Source of the DNA: Coleophoma eucalyptorum | Lineage: Eukaryota > Ascomycota > Leotiomycetes > Helotiales > Dermateaceae | DNA length: 64,000 nt | Direction of reading: 5' to 3' | Assembly (NCBI GenBank): GCA_026120035.1 | Contig: JALRME010000046.1 | Span: 62,001-126,000 of the forward strand | In this document: piece by piece, positions 43,517-54,386 of the stretch | How positions within the stretch are numbered: position 1 is the stretch's first letter | Layout: every line of letters starts with the position of its first letter | Made by a program: the position numbers and the translations under genes | Notes under the pieces: generated by a model | What the model was told of the DNA's origin: nothing | The model's database searches: none | Seen by the model: only the letters and a program-made list of their open reading frames with translations

Positions 43517-44145
43517 TCATAATGAACAATTCGAAGACTGAATGAGCCTTGGGGTATCAATCAAAGTTATTTATGTCCCGACAAATTTGGCGTCTATGAG
43601 GTTCATCTGCTTTCAGAACCTCTTGTCGTCTCCAACCACCAAATTCTACCCAATAGCCGAAGCTGCTGCAAGCTAACATATCTCGGGACAGCCCGAATGT
43701 AGAGCAATGGAGATAATACTCCTCTGTATGGGCTTCCCCGCACGACGAAGAGGGCCAAGCATAGCAATGAGAGTTTTCGAAACGATGCCAGACAGGAAGC
43801 CGCGTGTTACCGTCCGGTTCCGGGGTCCTGAACATTGCTTCGGGCATTTGAACCCTAAATGAAGGCCGTGTTTGTAGTGGCACCGTTTTATTTGGAATCT
43901 ACGCGTTGCTTTATTTTGATGGATTCTGTACCACTCGGGTTTTATGAGACCAATGGCACTTGTTGCAGACTTGGAATTGTGACAGTGCTTGGATACCCTT
44001 TTGCAAGATCCATATTGTCCAAGAGCTGTTGTATCGCCAACCGCGGCGGATAAAGCCATTACCGGAGCGACTGCCAAGTTTATGTCCCACTCCATCGCTT
44101 CAAGTCCCGCAGTCATACATTACTCACATTTCATCATCATTCACA
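43517..44145. other. Divergent promoter, NACHT gene / PNPOx-like gene
   Basis: Minus-strand open frames at 43557-43883 and 43673-44116 overlap one another and have no recognisable domains. I treat them as chance. Confidence 0.55.
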
Positions 44146-44998
44146 ATGGGCGCCTTCTACGAAACTATTCCTAAAAGCATATATCGATGGATTCTGGAGC
44201 AGAAAGTGTTCTGGATAGCTTCGGCCCCCCTCTCGTCCTTGGGCCACATCAATGTATCCCCGAAGGGCGGTCAATACTTCGGTCTCGTCGACCCAAAGAC
44301 ATTCTGGTATCTCGATCTCACAGGTTCCGGTGTAGAGACCTTATCGCATTTGCATGAGCCTGGAAATGGAAGAATTACAGTGCTATTCAATGCCTTTGAA
44401 GGTCCTCCACAGATTGTTCGCCTTTGGGGTCATGGCGAAGTTCTTGAATACGGTACCCCGGCTTACTTGTCGTTCATTGATACTCACAATGTGAAGACCA
44501 TTGATGGCACTCGAGCTGTGGTTGTCGTTCATATTCACCAGGTTGGATCTTCTTGTGGGTTTAGTATGCCATATTATGACTTTAAAGATTTTCGGCCAAC
44601 CTTGAACGAATTCTTTGAGAAGCGTGTTGCAAGTGAGGTGGCTGGGAATAAGAAGGACGGCATTGAACGGTGAGTCGGAACTTTGGCTTCGCCATTTTCA
44701 CCCCACCCTTCGTTCACCACTAATTACCACCAGCTATTGGGCTTTCAAAAACTCGGAAAGTATGGATGGCCTACCAGGTTTGCAAAGAGGTGTTGAGACA
44801 GCCCTAAGGGAAGACGTTAAACCAATTAAGAAAATGGTTGGTCCCTATGCAAAGATGCTAAGCAGTGGGCGTGCTCGAAGTCCCAGGTCTGTTCCGGTAT
44901 GGTACTTGATTGTGGTAGCAGTTGCAGGCTTTCTTATGGGTGTTTTCTCGATGCTGGTCTTGACTCGAAAACAGGGATTGTTTACTCTGTGCGCATAG
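44146..44998 (+). CDS. PNPOx-like FMN-binding split-barrel protein with C-terminal membrane anchor
   Basis: Exons 44146-44669 and 44734-44998 give 262 residues. The N-terminal half (FWIASAPLSSLGHINVSPKGG, FWYLDLTGSGVET, GRITVLFNAFEGPPQIVRLWGHG) is the pyridoxamine-phosphate-oxidase-like fold, usual for FMN- or F420-type flavin-binding proteins. The middle (VHIHQVGSSCGFSMPYYDF) is the family's second conserved block in fungi. Near the C-terminus VPVWYLIVVAVAGFLMG is a single hydrophobic helix followed by LTRKQG, so the protein is probably tail-anchored with the flavin domain in the cytosol. It is divergent from the NACHT gene. The substrate is unknown; true pyridoxine oxidases lack such an anchor. 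Confidence 0.88.
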
Positions 44999-45585
44999 AA
45001 GATGCGGCCGATGGTGAGAATGTGCTTATACTGTATATGTAGGTGGTATAGTCCTTGAATAAAAAAGAATATGATACTGTATAGAGCTCTTTGGTAGCTG
45101 TCGACTATACACCAGTAGTTGTCACGGTATGTGAACAGTGGCTACTCCTTGGCATCGATAAACTACCGGACAAACCTACCTGACTCAATGGTATGGACTT
45201 GTTCTTATCAATTTCTTGCTATGCCTTTCTCATACAAGATATATTGATCATGCATTTATGTCAATCCGTTCTCATTGCATAAAATATATTCTGAGTGAAT
45301 TTCTAGATCACCAAAGGACGGCTTGGTTGGAATCGGAAAAATCTTCACCAGACAGATAGTGTGCTCTGCAAGCTTTTGACGTTAAAGAATAACAAGTATT
45401 ATGACTATGATAGCATCCCACATCATGAGCTTGAAACCAAAGAATAACATATACTATGATAGCATCCCATTCCTCGAGCTTGACAGTAGAAAAACCGTTA
45501 TCACATTCAACAAATAGCTGACAAAGCGTGTACCAATTTTGAAATGACTCCAGAACCTTCAGTCTCCAGAAAAGATAGTAGAAAA
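44999..45585. other. Intergenic with an imperfect tandem repeat
   Basis: Converging 3' ends. An imperfect direct repeat of about 50 bp occurs at 45384-45490 (listed separately). No gene was recognised. Confidence 0.55.
45384..45490. repeat. Imperfect direct repeat, two copies, about 55-bp period
   Basis: AAAGAATAAC begins at 45384 and again at 45439. Each copy continues with CTATGATAGCATCCCA and, after a few changes, GAGCTTGA. Small indels separate the copies. It lies in the 3' flank of the membrane protein gene, so probably a local tandem duplication. Confidence 0.7.
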
Positions 45586-46127
45586 CTAGACGACGGGATC
45601 CACGGCAACACCTTGTTGTGGCGACCAATTCATTTCCGGCTGGTATGTCGGCATTGGCTGAGGGACGAAACCGCCACCAAATCCGCCAGGCGCTTCAGCT
45701 GTCGGTTGCGAAGCTGGAACATATTCGTCGTCGCCGATACCGCAGCATTCGGCGCAGAGACACGAAGCAAATCCAAAGGTCACGGCAATTAAAGCAGCCT
45801 TTTTGAAGATCTTCGATTTACGAATTGGGGCACCGGTCTCAAGATGGCGTTGCTTCTCTGTGGAGGCGTTAGATGATACGGCGACGGGCTGATTTTGAAA
45901 TGTGACAATATAGAAAGAGCGATTTTCTAAGATATATCGCTGAGTGGGAAATTACCTTTCTTGTATTCCAGTAGCGCAACTACTATGAATATCAATACGG
46001 CAATGATGATGATCGCAGATATCACACCGCCTCCGATGCCTCCTCCCAAACCTGAGCCAGAGCTATGCGAAACTCTGTTCCTGTACACTCTTGCTGCCAA
46101 CAGGGCGCTTGTTGTTGTCGGTGCCAT
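45586..46127 (-). CDS. Small single-pass membrane protein with cysteine cluster
   Basis: Exons 45956-46127 and 45586-45857 give 147 residues. The phase-1 join reads LLEYKK then EKQRHLE. It begins MAPTTTSALLAARVYRNR; a Ser/Gly-rich segment (SSGSGLGGGIGGG) precedes a strong hydrophobic helix (VISAIIIIAVLIFIVVALL). A cytosolic stretch with KSKIFKKAA follows, then a Cys-rich motif (SCLCAECCGIGDDEY) and a Pro/Gly-rich tail ending in a Pro-Val-Val. No known domain was recognised. The first ATG of the longer open frame (46259) is possible but gives an unlike N-terminus. It may be a small membrane protein of the fungal cell surface or endomembranes. Confidence 0.72.
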
Positions 46128-47063
46128 TTCTACAATTGTGAATCTGTGTTTTAGAATCTTGTGAGGTAAGTTGCTGGAGGTATCAAAGGTGAAGGCGGTC
46201 TTTATAGCTTGGCAAGCATGATAACAGACACCTTGGTGCTGGCCATGGTTGACAGCCATCAGGTTGGCTTATCCATGAATCTGTTTTCCGAAGCCACAAT
46301 ATTGAAGATTAGAAGTCTAGAGCCATTATTGACGCCAAGTGGCTGATCTCTGCAATATATAGCGCTCAGATAACCCAAGGTTGGCCTCACCAAATCGCAG
46401 AGGCCAGCCGAAAGAAAGCCATCAGAAGCGAGGTATGTATGGTTGTAGCCAATAATCAAATTGAAAAGCGACACTGATACTAGCAGGTGTCTACAGGAAA
46501 CAAGCATTAGGGCGCCCTGCACCAGAGGCGTAGTATATGGTGTTCAGCCGCACCGAGCATGGATTGCTTCTGCCGTGTGCACGCTGTCGCCATGCCATGC
46601 TTGTTCAGGGAAAGAGAACCGAGCCTGAGTGTCGGCATGAGGAACCACGAAAAAATACGAGGCAGGCTTTCGGGGGATTTGAGAAAGCTTAGCATTTCTT
46701 CTGGGTGCAGCTGAACGCAAGAGACGCGCCCAAGGACGGAATCCGAGCTGAAGTGACTTTACGCCTAAAGTAAGCCACATTCGCTACCAAATGCAGCTAA
46801 AGGACATGGTCCAGGAATTCTAAGATGGATCCACGCGCACTGGCACATGGAGGATGCAAGGACGACAATAATCCAGCCAGCGTGCGATCAAAGATACGAT
46901 CAGTTGACATGTGTTATCCTCGGCAAAGGGAAAACCAACTTGTATCTTTGCTTTTGAACCCACTCGTCGATTAATGATGTGATAAAGGGGTACTGTAAGC
47001 GACGGGATGTTTTCATTGGAGGTTTTTTTTATTACATGTTATACAGCTTTTCTTACAATTCCT
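46128..47063. other. Intergenic
   Basis: No gene was recognised. Open frames at 46259-46522, 46507-46695 and 46544-46780 overlap in different frames and have no family resemblance. A T-run lies near 47022-47031, just before the end of the Obg gene. Confidence 0.55.
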
Positions 47064-48689
47064 TCAGGCATCGTCAAGTAGACCAAGGGTCCATTCGGTG
47101 ATTCTCTCCACACCGTGACCATTAATAGCACTGATGGGAATGGCCTCCACTTGCTTTCCCCAGACACTCTTTTGACCGCTCGGGTGCTCCTCAACGCCTT
47201 CATTTACAAGCTTGAGATAGTTCCGTAAAGTGTCAAAATTCTCTTTCGTCCCTGGCAAATCTGCCTTAGTTGCAACAACAAACCAGGGCTTCTCAGCGAT
47301 AGAATAAATTTGAGGTGCAAGAGGATTATCAAATGAAGGGCCAGAAGAAACGACAATGGTTTCGGGATGGTTTGAAATCGCATCTTCCACGGTTTTGAAG
47401 GGCGTCCATTCCACGATCGTATTTTCCTTGTCCTTCTCTTCTTGGATCTTCATCCTTTCATATTCGCCGACTTCTTTCCACAGTGCTTTCAAGGCAGTGA
47501 CTGCATCACCGGCTGAAAGGTCAATCACAAAAGCAAGAACTCTTGCTCGTTCTACGTGTCGTAGAAAACTGATGCCAAGTCCTTTGTCCAGGTGTGCATC
47601 TTGAATAAGTCCCGGGATATCGGCGATGGTGAAATTGGTTCGTAATTCGCCAGTTTCGTGTCGTGCTTGTGCAACTGGTCTTCCTCGATGATCATCGAGG
47701 ACGACAGTTCCAATGTTCGGTTGCAGAGTTGTGAATGCCCAGTCACCTACTCGTGCCCTGCTTTTGCTTATTGAGCGTAGAAGAGTACTCTTACCAGCGT
47801 TAGGCAGTCCAACCAGGCCCACATCAGCCAGAAGCTTCAGTTCCAATTCCAAAGTGATCCTCATCCCGGTGTCTCCTTTGGTTGCGTACTTTGGTCGCGG
47901 CGCAGTCTTCGTAACGAAGTGTGGATTACCCAGCCCACCAAGCGCACCAGCGGCAAGTAAGATGGGCTTCTCCATTGGCATAGACAGATCTAAAGAGATT
48001 GGGCCCTTGACTTGAGCCATTGCCAAGGCTGATTTTCTCCCTCGAGGCAGAGTAGGAAAGTCAGCTGTGGCAATATCCTCCTTTGTCACAGCAGGATATA
48101 GCAACCACCTCTGAGGATCCCACTTGTAAGGACCGTTAGACATTGGTACCTCTTCTTGCCCGGCATCGGCGAGTCGTTGTTGTTCTTCTTCGAAGACAGG
48201 ATCCATTCGATCGATTTCTCGCACGACAGTTCCGACAGGGACTTGAACAACAATGTCATCCCCTCGCTCACCTCCTTTGGTCTTTCCTTGGCCGTTTTTA
48301 CCACGGCCTGCCTTCAGGATATTCCTCCGCGCGAGTTTATGCAGACTCGTCTCTCCACGAACGGCTTGTATGTAGACATTCCCACCACTGCCTCCATCAC
48401 CACCGTTGGCCGGGCCGGCAGCAATGTACTTCTCTCGGAGAAATGATATGCACCCGTGACCACCCGATCCAGCTATTAGAGTAATAGTGGCTTTGTCGGC
48501 AAAGACTGTTCGAGAATAATCCGACGGTGGAGGATTGAGTCGGGTTGCTTGCTCTTCGGTCGAGGTGAGTGATTCTGCGCTGGTGCTTTCACAGCGCCTG
48601 CTAACACAAATTCGCAGGCTGTTACGCAGAAAGAATGGGTATAGGAAGGGAGTCAATGTCCCCTGGATGCCTGTACATCGTGGTGGCAT
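47064..48689 (-). CDS. MTG2: Mitochondrial Obg-family GTPase (MTG2)
   Basis: GTPase for maturation of the mitochondrial large ribosomal subunit. A single exon, 541 residues from the ATG at 48687-48689. The Arg-rich, acid-free N-terminus (MPPRCTGIQGTLTPFLYPFF) fits a mitochondrial presequence. The Obg fold has its Gly-rich repeats (GSGGHGCISFLREKY, GGDGGSGGNVY, GRGKNGQGK). The G domain has GLPNAGKSTLL (G1), a Thr for G2 in FTTLQPNIG, DIPGLI (G3), TKAD (G4) and AIN (G5). An insertion between the Obg fold and the G domain (about residues 150-220) is usual in fungal MTG2. The frame stays open 9 codons further to a TTG. Confidence 0.97.
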   Translation of the reverse strand: MPPRCTGIQGTLTPFLYPFFLRNSLRICVSRRCESTSAESLTSTEEQATRLNPPPSDYSRTVFADKATITLIAGSGGHGCISFLREKYIAAGPANGGDGGSGGNVYIQAVRGETSLHKLARRNILKAGRGKNGQGKTKGGERGDDIVVQVPVGTVVREIDRMDPVFEEEQQRLADAGQEEVPMSNGPYKWDPQRWLLYPAVTKEDIATADFPTLPRGRKSALAMAQVKGPISLDLSMPMEKPILLAAGALGGLGNPHFVTKTAPRPKYATKGDTGMRITLELELKLLADVGLVGLPNAGKSTLLRSISKSRARVGDWAFTTLQPNIGTVVLDDHRGRPVAQARHETGELRTNFTIADIPGLIQDAHLDKGLGISFLRHVERARVLAFVIDLSAGDAVTALKALWKEVGEYERMKIQEEKDKENTIVEWTPFKTVEDAISNHPETIVVSSGPSFDNPLAPQIYSIAEKPWFVVATKADLPGTKENFDTLRNYLKLVNEGVEEHPSGQKSVWGKQVEAIPISAINGHGVERITEWTLGLLDDA

Positions 48690-50070
48690 GGCTGAGAGCT
48701 TGCGTGCGAAATGCAATGCCTTTCAGAAATCTGATATTCGATGTAACTGAGGCAATGTTCGGCGACCGTAGAGGAGCTTTGAGTTGCAACCTCAGGTATC
48801 AACATTTGGGCAACGCACCCTCAGGCACTGACATGTTGGCAGCGATCACGTGGACGCCGTGCTGGGAAGCGGTTCCGGCCTGATCCTTCAGACCATGGGA
48901 ATTATGTTGTCACATAAGGCAACTTCTTTCTAGCCTTGCCCCAGTTCATCTCATCTCGTGCTCAGCTCGATCGATCTTCCAGTCGAAGCGATCGGCTAAT
49001 CGTGTTTTTCCCGCTGTCATGATGGAGTCTGGCACATCGGCATCACGACTTTCCCACTTACCTAACTCTTGTCCTTGCCGCTGCTCCTCTGGACAAGCGG
49101 TGAGCCAGGAGGCTCCCGCTACCCTATCCTATGCTACATAATAGGTGTCGCATCTGCAGCTAGGGCTGCAATCGAGAGTGTTCCCCAGCGATGCTCCATC
49201 GCTTTGGGCATGTCGCAAACTGTTGTCCTCGTGCCGATTGGCCCAAGTCAGCATCCGTCTCCTGTCCGATCACCAGATTGCAGGTCGCGGATAGCGAAAT
49301 TCAGATTTCCCCTACAACTGAGTACGGCTTGGGCCAGGGCCATCAAGAGACAGATGCTGTTCTGAACCCGTACTCCGATCATTTGACTGTGACATGCGAC
49401 ATCATGCCCGCACGTAGCAAGTGTATGCATAGCAGACCGTCGGTCAGGTTTTGTTGGTCAGAGTAGAACTAGATTGGGCAAACTTTGACTGCACATCGAG
49501 TCGAGCCACGACAGACAACACTTGGACTCCACTTTCGACTGGCCAAAGCTTACCAGACCTTCCTTACTTACCTCACAGCAACCGCATCGATAATCAGAGA
49601 ACATGTCGCTCTCGACCTCATCTGGCCCCATTGCATTGTCTTACAAGCTTCTTCCTTGACTGCCTCTGTCTACTGTCGCATTTCTTCTTGCACCGTTTGT
49701 ATCTTTGCGGCAAACGGTCTTCCTCTGCATCCATAGCGTTGTTTTTTTAGCACTTCATCACCCCTCCTTCAGCATAAGACAGGAAACAGGTGGGTGACCA
49801 TTGACTCTCTTTCCTTCCCACGACTTTTCCCCTCCCTCCCGAAAGCCACCAGGCTATTCTCTGGGCGATCGTTCTTACCAGTCTCATGCCTCTACTTGTC
49901 ATGGGAGTATAAGAATCGAGGTTGAGTATATGACGGTCGTGGCAGTCCTACCACCCTTTCCATATACTCCAAATTTCCCCTAGTACATTCCTCACGGAAC
50001 AGCACAAAACTCCAATCTCTCGCAAAAGATGTTGATCAAGCACTCTAGAACCCGCAGACCCATTAAGATC
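48690..50070. other. Divergent intergenic region, 1.4 kb
   Basis: Long shared promoter of MTG2 and the conserved gene at 50071. GC-balanced with CT-rich tracts (about 49540-49860). No exon, tRNA or repeat was recognised. Confidence 0.55.
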
Positions 50071-50736
50071 ATGGATCCTGACTGCGCAATATGTGCACAA
50101 CCGGCCATCGCTCAATGCTCCTGCGAAGCCAAAGGCCTCGATATGGCACTCCGGCAGGCCGAACACAAAATGATGAACTCGATATTTAATGATATTCGGT
50201 AGGTTTGAATTCTCCTGTCGCCACTCAATCCGCCAGCAGACTGCTGACCAATGCTTGAAAACAGGACGTGGGTACGGGGCCGCGCTCAGGACTATATTCT
50301 CTCGTACTTCGCCGTTCTCACAACCCGCCGCAAAGATCAACATGCTGATACGATCCGACACATTACCGATCGTGCTGCTTATTACTACAATGCACGCCCA
50401 CACCCATCAGAGGTCGCAGCAGTAGATGCTGAGTTGAAACGAGGGATTGATGAAGATTGGAAAGCCAGTGTACAGCGATATCCGGAGGTGCTGGAATATT
50501 TCTACGGGCTGGTAGATCTCAACCTACCTAGTGACGACGATCCTGCCGTGAAGGATCCGCCGTTGTCTGCCCTTGGTGGTGCGAGAAGGAAAGCAAGCAT
50601 ACATGACCGCCGGGATGGAGGAAGCAGGGTAGGTGGACGAAGAAGTGTTCCACCTGGAGGCAGAAGACCAGGAGCAGCATTTGCACCACCGCCACCACAA
50701 CAATACGGCTTTGGGCACGGGCATGGTTTATACTAA
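50071..50736 (+). CDS. Conserved fungal protein with N-terminal Cys-rich motif
   Basis: Exons 50071-50198 and 50265-50736 give 199 residues. The start MDPDCAICAQPAIAQCSCEA has two Cys pairs (CX2C then CXC), which may bind zinc. A helical segment follows (LDMALRQAEHKMMNSIFNDI, then RGRAQDYILSYF). A conserved acidic and aromatic block (GIDEDWKASVQRYPEVLEYFY) and PPLSALGGARRK are hallmarks of a widespread but uncharacterised Pezizomycotina family. The tail is Arg/Gly/Pro-rich, ending in GFGHGHGLY, and could be disordered or RNA-binding. A further in-frame ATG at 50029 would add 14 residues; the one at 50071 matches the family start better. Confidence 0.85.
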
Positions 50737-51108
50737 GGGATGATGTTTATGACTTCATGATTCACGACAATTTGTTGCATTTTATTAGCGGGTTCACATA
50801 GCACAGGACAGAGTTTATAAAGCCAGACAAGGGTATGGAATTTCTAACGACGCCATACAATGATGCATTTGTCCAAAAGAGACTTCGCAATTTGCTAAGG
50901 TGAAGTGGTCTTTTTAAACTACATGTGAGGAAGAAATATTAGGTCCAAGGGAGACCATTCCCAACCAGCCTGAGCGATGCCAAAACTTTTGTGAGATGTG
51001 AGAGATTTTAGTGAGATAAGAGGAAATGGTGATGGTTGGCATGGTTCGGAGCTTCGAATGAGAATCGAGCTCCGGCAAACACAGCATATAAAAAAGGTGT
51101 TAAGGAAT
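50737..51108. other. Converging 3' regions
   Basis: 3' flanks of the conserved gene and BFR1. Nothing else is seen. Confidence 0.55.
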
Positions 51109-52770
51109 TTATTCCTTGTCTTCGAGCGAGGCGCTCTTAAGGTCAGCGGCAACATCATCAGCAGCTTCCTTCATAAGGCTAATCTCAGCAGCCACGGATC
51201 CACCCTCAGCTGGGGTAGCAGTAGCCTTCATGGAGTGGTCACCATTGACATGGGTAGCAGGTGCAGTTGGGTTTCCAGCGGCCTCCTCGGCCTCAAGACG
51301 TTCGACTTCCTTCTTGGCCTTGGCAATGTTCTGTTACGTGGGTTAGCAAGTGCATCGTCAGGGAGTGAAGGTTAACTTACTCGTTCGGTTTGGGCATCTT
51401 GATCAGCTCTCCAGTGGTCGAGCTTAGCCTTAACCTTTTCAAGAACAGCTGGAATATCGGTGGCAGCCATTGGTGGTTCAATACCCATAGCAGCACAATC
51501 TTCCATGACTGATGGTGGGCAGCTGTACTTTGCAGTTGGAGTGGCAGTCTCCTTTGAGGCTTCTGCCTTGCGACCCTTCTTTCCCTTCTTGCCACCGGTT
51601 CCAGCAAAGTAGTCCTCCTCGTCCTTCTTGACCACCTTAGTACCCTTGAAGCCTGAATCGTCAACCTTTCGCTGGGCCTGAGCCTGCAACTTGCTGGGTG
51701 CTTGCAATGGTGCCTTTTCAGAGCTGTAGCTTGGGTCAAGGAATCGGACAAGAGACTCGGCACGGCGGATTTCATCGAGGTAAGCCTTATCGCTGGCTTC
51801 TTCCAACATCTTTTGGGCTCTTTCGACTCTTCTCTCCTTGTCCTGTTGCTCGCGCTCCTTCTTTATGCGCTCACGGGTCTTTTGGCGTGCTTCAAATTCA
51901 TAGTTTTGGAATGCCTTTCGGCCTTGGTAGAAATCATCCTTGAGCTTCTTGGTGGCGCGGTATTTCTCTTCTTGTTGAGCATGTAATTTGTCTCTCTCGG
52001 CACGGAGCTCATTAATGCTTCCCCAAGCAGCGTCTTGCTCCGCCTTGATGACATCGAGTTCAGCCTGGATTTTATCGTGTTTAGCGTTAAGCTCCTTGAC
52101 TTCTGGTGTGTCCATTCCGTCTCGCAGGGTCTTGATCTTGGCCTTTAAGTCATCGATAGCCTTCTGGTCGTTCTCGAGACCAGAGAATCCCTTCTTTTGC
52201 TTGCGGAGGTTTGATGCCTCAGTGAGAGCCTTTCTCTCATCAACAAGCTTCATTTTGCCGCTGTCGACCTCCTTCTCCAAACGGGCAATTTCGCGGTCAA
52301 TATCCTCGACGCTCTTGAATGCAACACGGCTGCGGGCAGCCTTCTGCTTAGCAATGTGTTCCTTCAATTGTTCTTCGAGCTTCTTGATTTGATCGAAGGT
52401 TTGGTTTCGCTCAGCCTTGTGTCCCCTTTGCTTGGCTTGAATCTCCTTCAATTGGTTGATGAGTTCAGTGCGCTTCTTTGCAGATGCAGAGTCCTTGTTC
52501 TTTGGCTGGGCGATATCGATCTTGGCTCTGACAGCATTCTGCAACATAAGGTCAGTAGAAGCACAGCACAGAGCCGGCGCACACAGGCAGCATGCATGCG
52601 TTAATGAACTGGGCACGTACGAATTTGGCCTTGGAGTCCTCGAGTTCCTTCTCTGCCTTCTTGAGAGCAGCCTTGAAGACATCCTCATCTGGTCTCTCAG
52701 GCTTCTTTAGGGGTGCATTGGCAGTTCCATCCGACGTGGGAGCTGCTGAAGGGGTTGCTAACTCAGCCAT
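51109..52770 (-). CDS. BFR1: Nuclear segregation protein Bfr1
   Basis: mRNP- and polysome-associated coiled-coil protein; yeast Bfr1 acts in secretion, chromosome segregation and P-body control. Exons 52621-52770, 51381-52538 and 51109-51330, both introns phase 0, give 509 residues. The start is MAELATPSAAPTSDG, then KPERPDEDVFKAALKKAEKE. Long charged helices follow (AKQRGHKAERNQTFDQIKKLEEQLKEH is divided by a short break), with FYQGRKAFQNYEFEARQ, the most conserved block of the family. A Lys-rich segment (GGKKGKKGRKAEASKE) and a C-terminal EKVKAKLDHWRADQD helix end it. It is divergent from RPB5 with a 460-bp shared promoter. Confidence 0.96.
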
Positions 52771-53231
52771 GGTGGGAAAAAAAACTGATCGCGAGGTAAG
52801 TGAGAGGTGCAATGGACAGGAAGAGGATGCAGAAGTGAGGATGACTGATGCGCAAGATCAATTATCCTTCGCGGAAAGGTGGAGCACCGAATGACAAGGA
52901 CAAGTGGAAAGAAAGAGAAGGGTCCTTGGGTTTGGTGGGAGAGGGTACAAACGGTAGGGAACAATTCGACAATTAATCCAATTTCTCAAGCCACTAGCGA
53001 TCAGTCTGGTCCAGAATAAAACACGGCGTGCGGGATCCGCCACCTGCGCAGTTTAAAGATTTTGGAAAAGACTAGCGCTGCGCGACTCGACATAGAGCTT
53101 CAATTTCTTCCTTCGCTCAGCCTTGCCTTGCCAACATCAACAGCAACATCAACCACCCTGCCAGCCACTGCCCCAGCTCGAGGCCCCGTAAGTCACGACT
53201 CCACCGTCTCCAACACCCTCCTCCATCCATC
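52771..53231. promoter_or_regulatory. Bidirectional promoter BFR1 / RPB5
   Basis: 461 bp between two ATGs, with CT-rich tracts on both sides (about 53095-53230 and, on the other strand, 52770-52920). No TATA box is evident, which fits housekeeping genes. Confidence 0.55.
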
Positions 53232-54011
53232 ATGTCGAGCGACGAGGACAGACAAAAGAAGGCTCGCGAGGCGGGAGAGAAAGAGGTGACAAGACTCTGG
53301 CGAGTTTGGAGAACTGCCCACGAGATGGTTCAAGATCGCGGGTACCAATTGTCTGAGGAGGAGGTCGGCATCACCCTTGAGGGCTTCCGAAGCATGTTTA
53401 GTGACGGAGAGGGGAACATAATGTATGCGCCAGATAGCATCCCGTCGAATATCTCTGATCATGACTAACCACCTGAGTACAGCCGACACAAGTTAGGATT
53501 CTCTGCTAAGCCTAGCGATGAGATGATGGTGCGGTATGCGACTCCAGCAACCCCCGAGAACCCCAATCCTGCATCCCCTGACGTCGGCTCCATCTGGGTT
53601 GACTTCTTACCTGATCCGTCCGTCGGCATCAAGCAAATGCGCGCCTTCGCCCAGCATCTTGCTCAGAACAACTTCCACACCGGTATCCTGATCACAGCCG
53701 TCAACATTACCCCGGCAGCTTTGAAGATTATTCCTGCTGTTGCCTCTGAAACTCGCATCGAGACCTTCGTCGAACAAGATCTTCTGGTCAACATTACTCA
53801 CCACGAGCTGGTGCCTAAGCACGTCTTGTTGAGCAAGGAGGAACGCGCAAAGTTGCTTCAAAGATACCGCCTGAAGGACACCCAACTTCCGCGTATTCAA
53901 GTCGGCGACCCAGTGGCTAGATACTTGGGTTTGAGGCGAGGACAGGTAGTGAAGATCATTCGAAAGAGTGAAACTGCCGGACGATATGCCAGTTACCGGT
54001 TGTGTGTATGA
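53232..54011 (+). CDS. RPB5: RNA polymerase subunit RPABC1 (Rpb5)
   Basis: Shared subunit of RNA polymerases I, II and III. Exons 53232-53422 and 53483-54011 give 239 residues, about 25 more than yeast Rpb5. The N-terminal jaw domain starts [18 protein letters not shown], with [18 protein letters not shown] and [11 protein letters not shown]. The C-terminal assembly domain contains [33 protein letters not shown] and [20 protein letters not shown], ending YRLCV. The YxxPxI and HxxVPxH blocks typical of the family are intact. Divergent from BFR1. Confidence 0.97.
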
Positions 54012-54386
54012 AATAAGCTTAATTGGGAAGAGTTCCGTGATTTCTCGGCGTTGGATGGAGTTTACGAGGTCAAAAGCATGGGAGATGGCGTACTGGATGT
54101 AGACTGGAGGTGCGAGACTGATGCAGATCTGGAGAGTAGAACCCCGAAATCACAATGCATCAGATTCATTTGCAGTCCACTTATAGGACAGTCTTTTCAA
54201 ACATCTGGGCTTCTCAAGCCGAGGCTTTGTGGTGGAAGTCACTTATGTCGCTACAGTTGAATACCCAAGCCATTTATACTTTCATTGTTTGACAAAAAAG
54301 GGATTGTTGACACAGCACCATTGTAGTCTTTGGTAATTTGGTTCAAGAAAGTATTGCAGTTCAATTGGATCTCTGTGGCTACGGAG
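54012..54386. other. Converging 3' regions
   Basis: 3' flanks of RPB5 and the flavin monooxygenase. An open frame at 54051-54260 has no recognisable family. Confidence 0.55.

Noticed and set aside
43557..44116. Overlapping minus-strand frames between the NACHT and PNPOx-like genes
   Set aside because: Two overlapping frames in different phases, no motifs; typical of a GC-balanced promoter region.
46259..46780. Open frames on the minus strand upstream of the small membrane protein
   Set aside because: Overlap in different phases, no motifs, and no GT/AG joins that link them into a gene.
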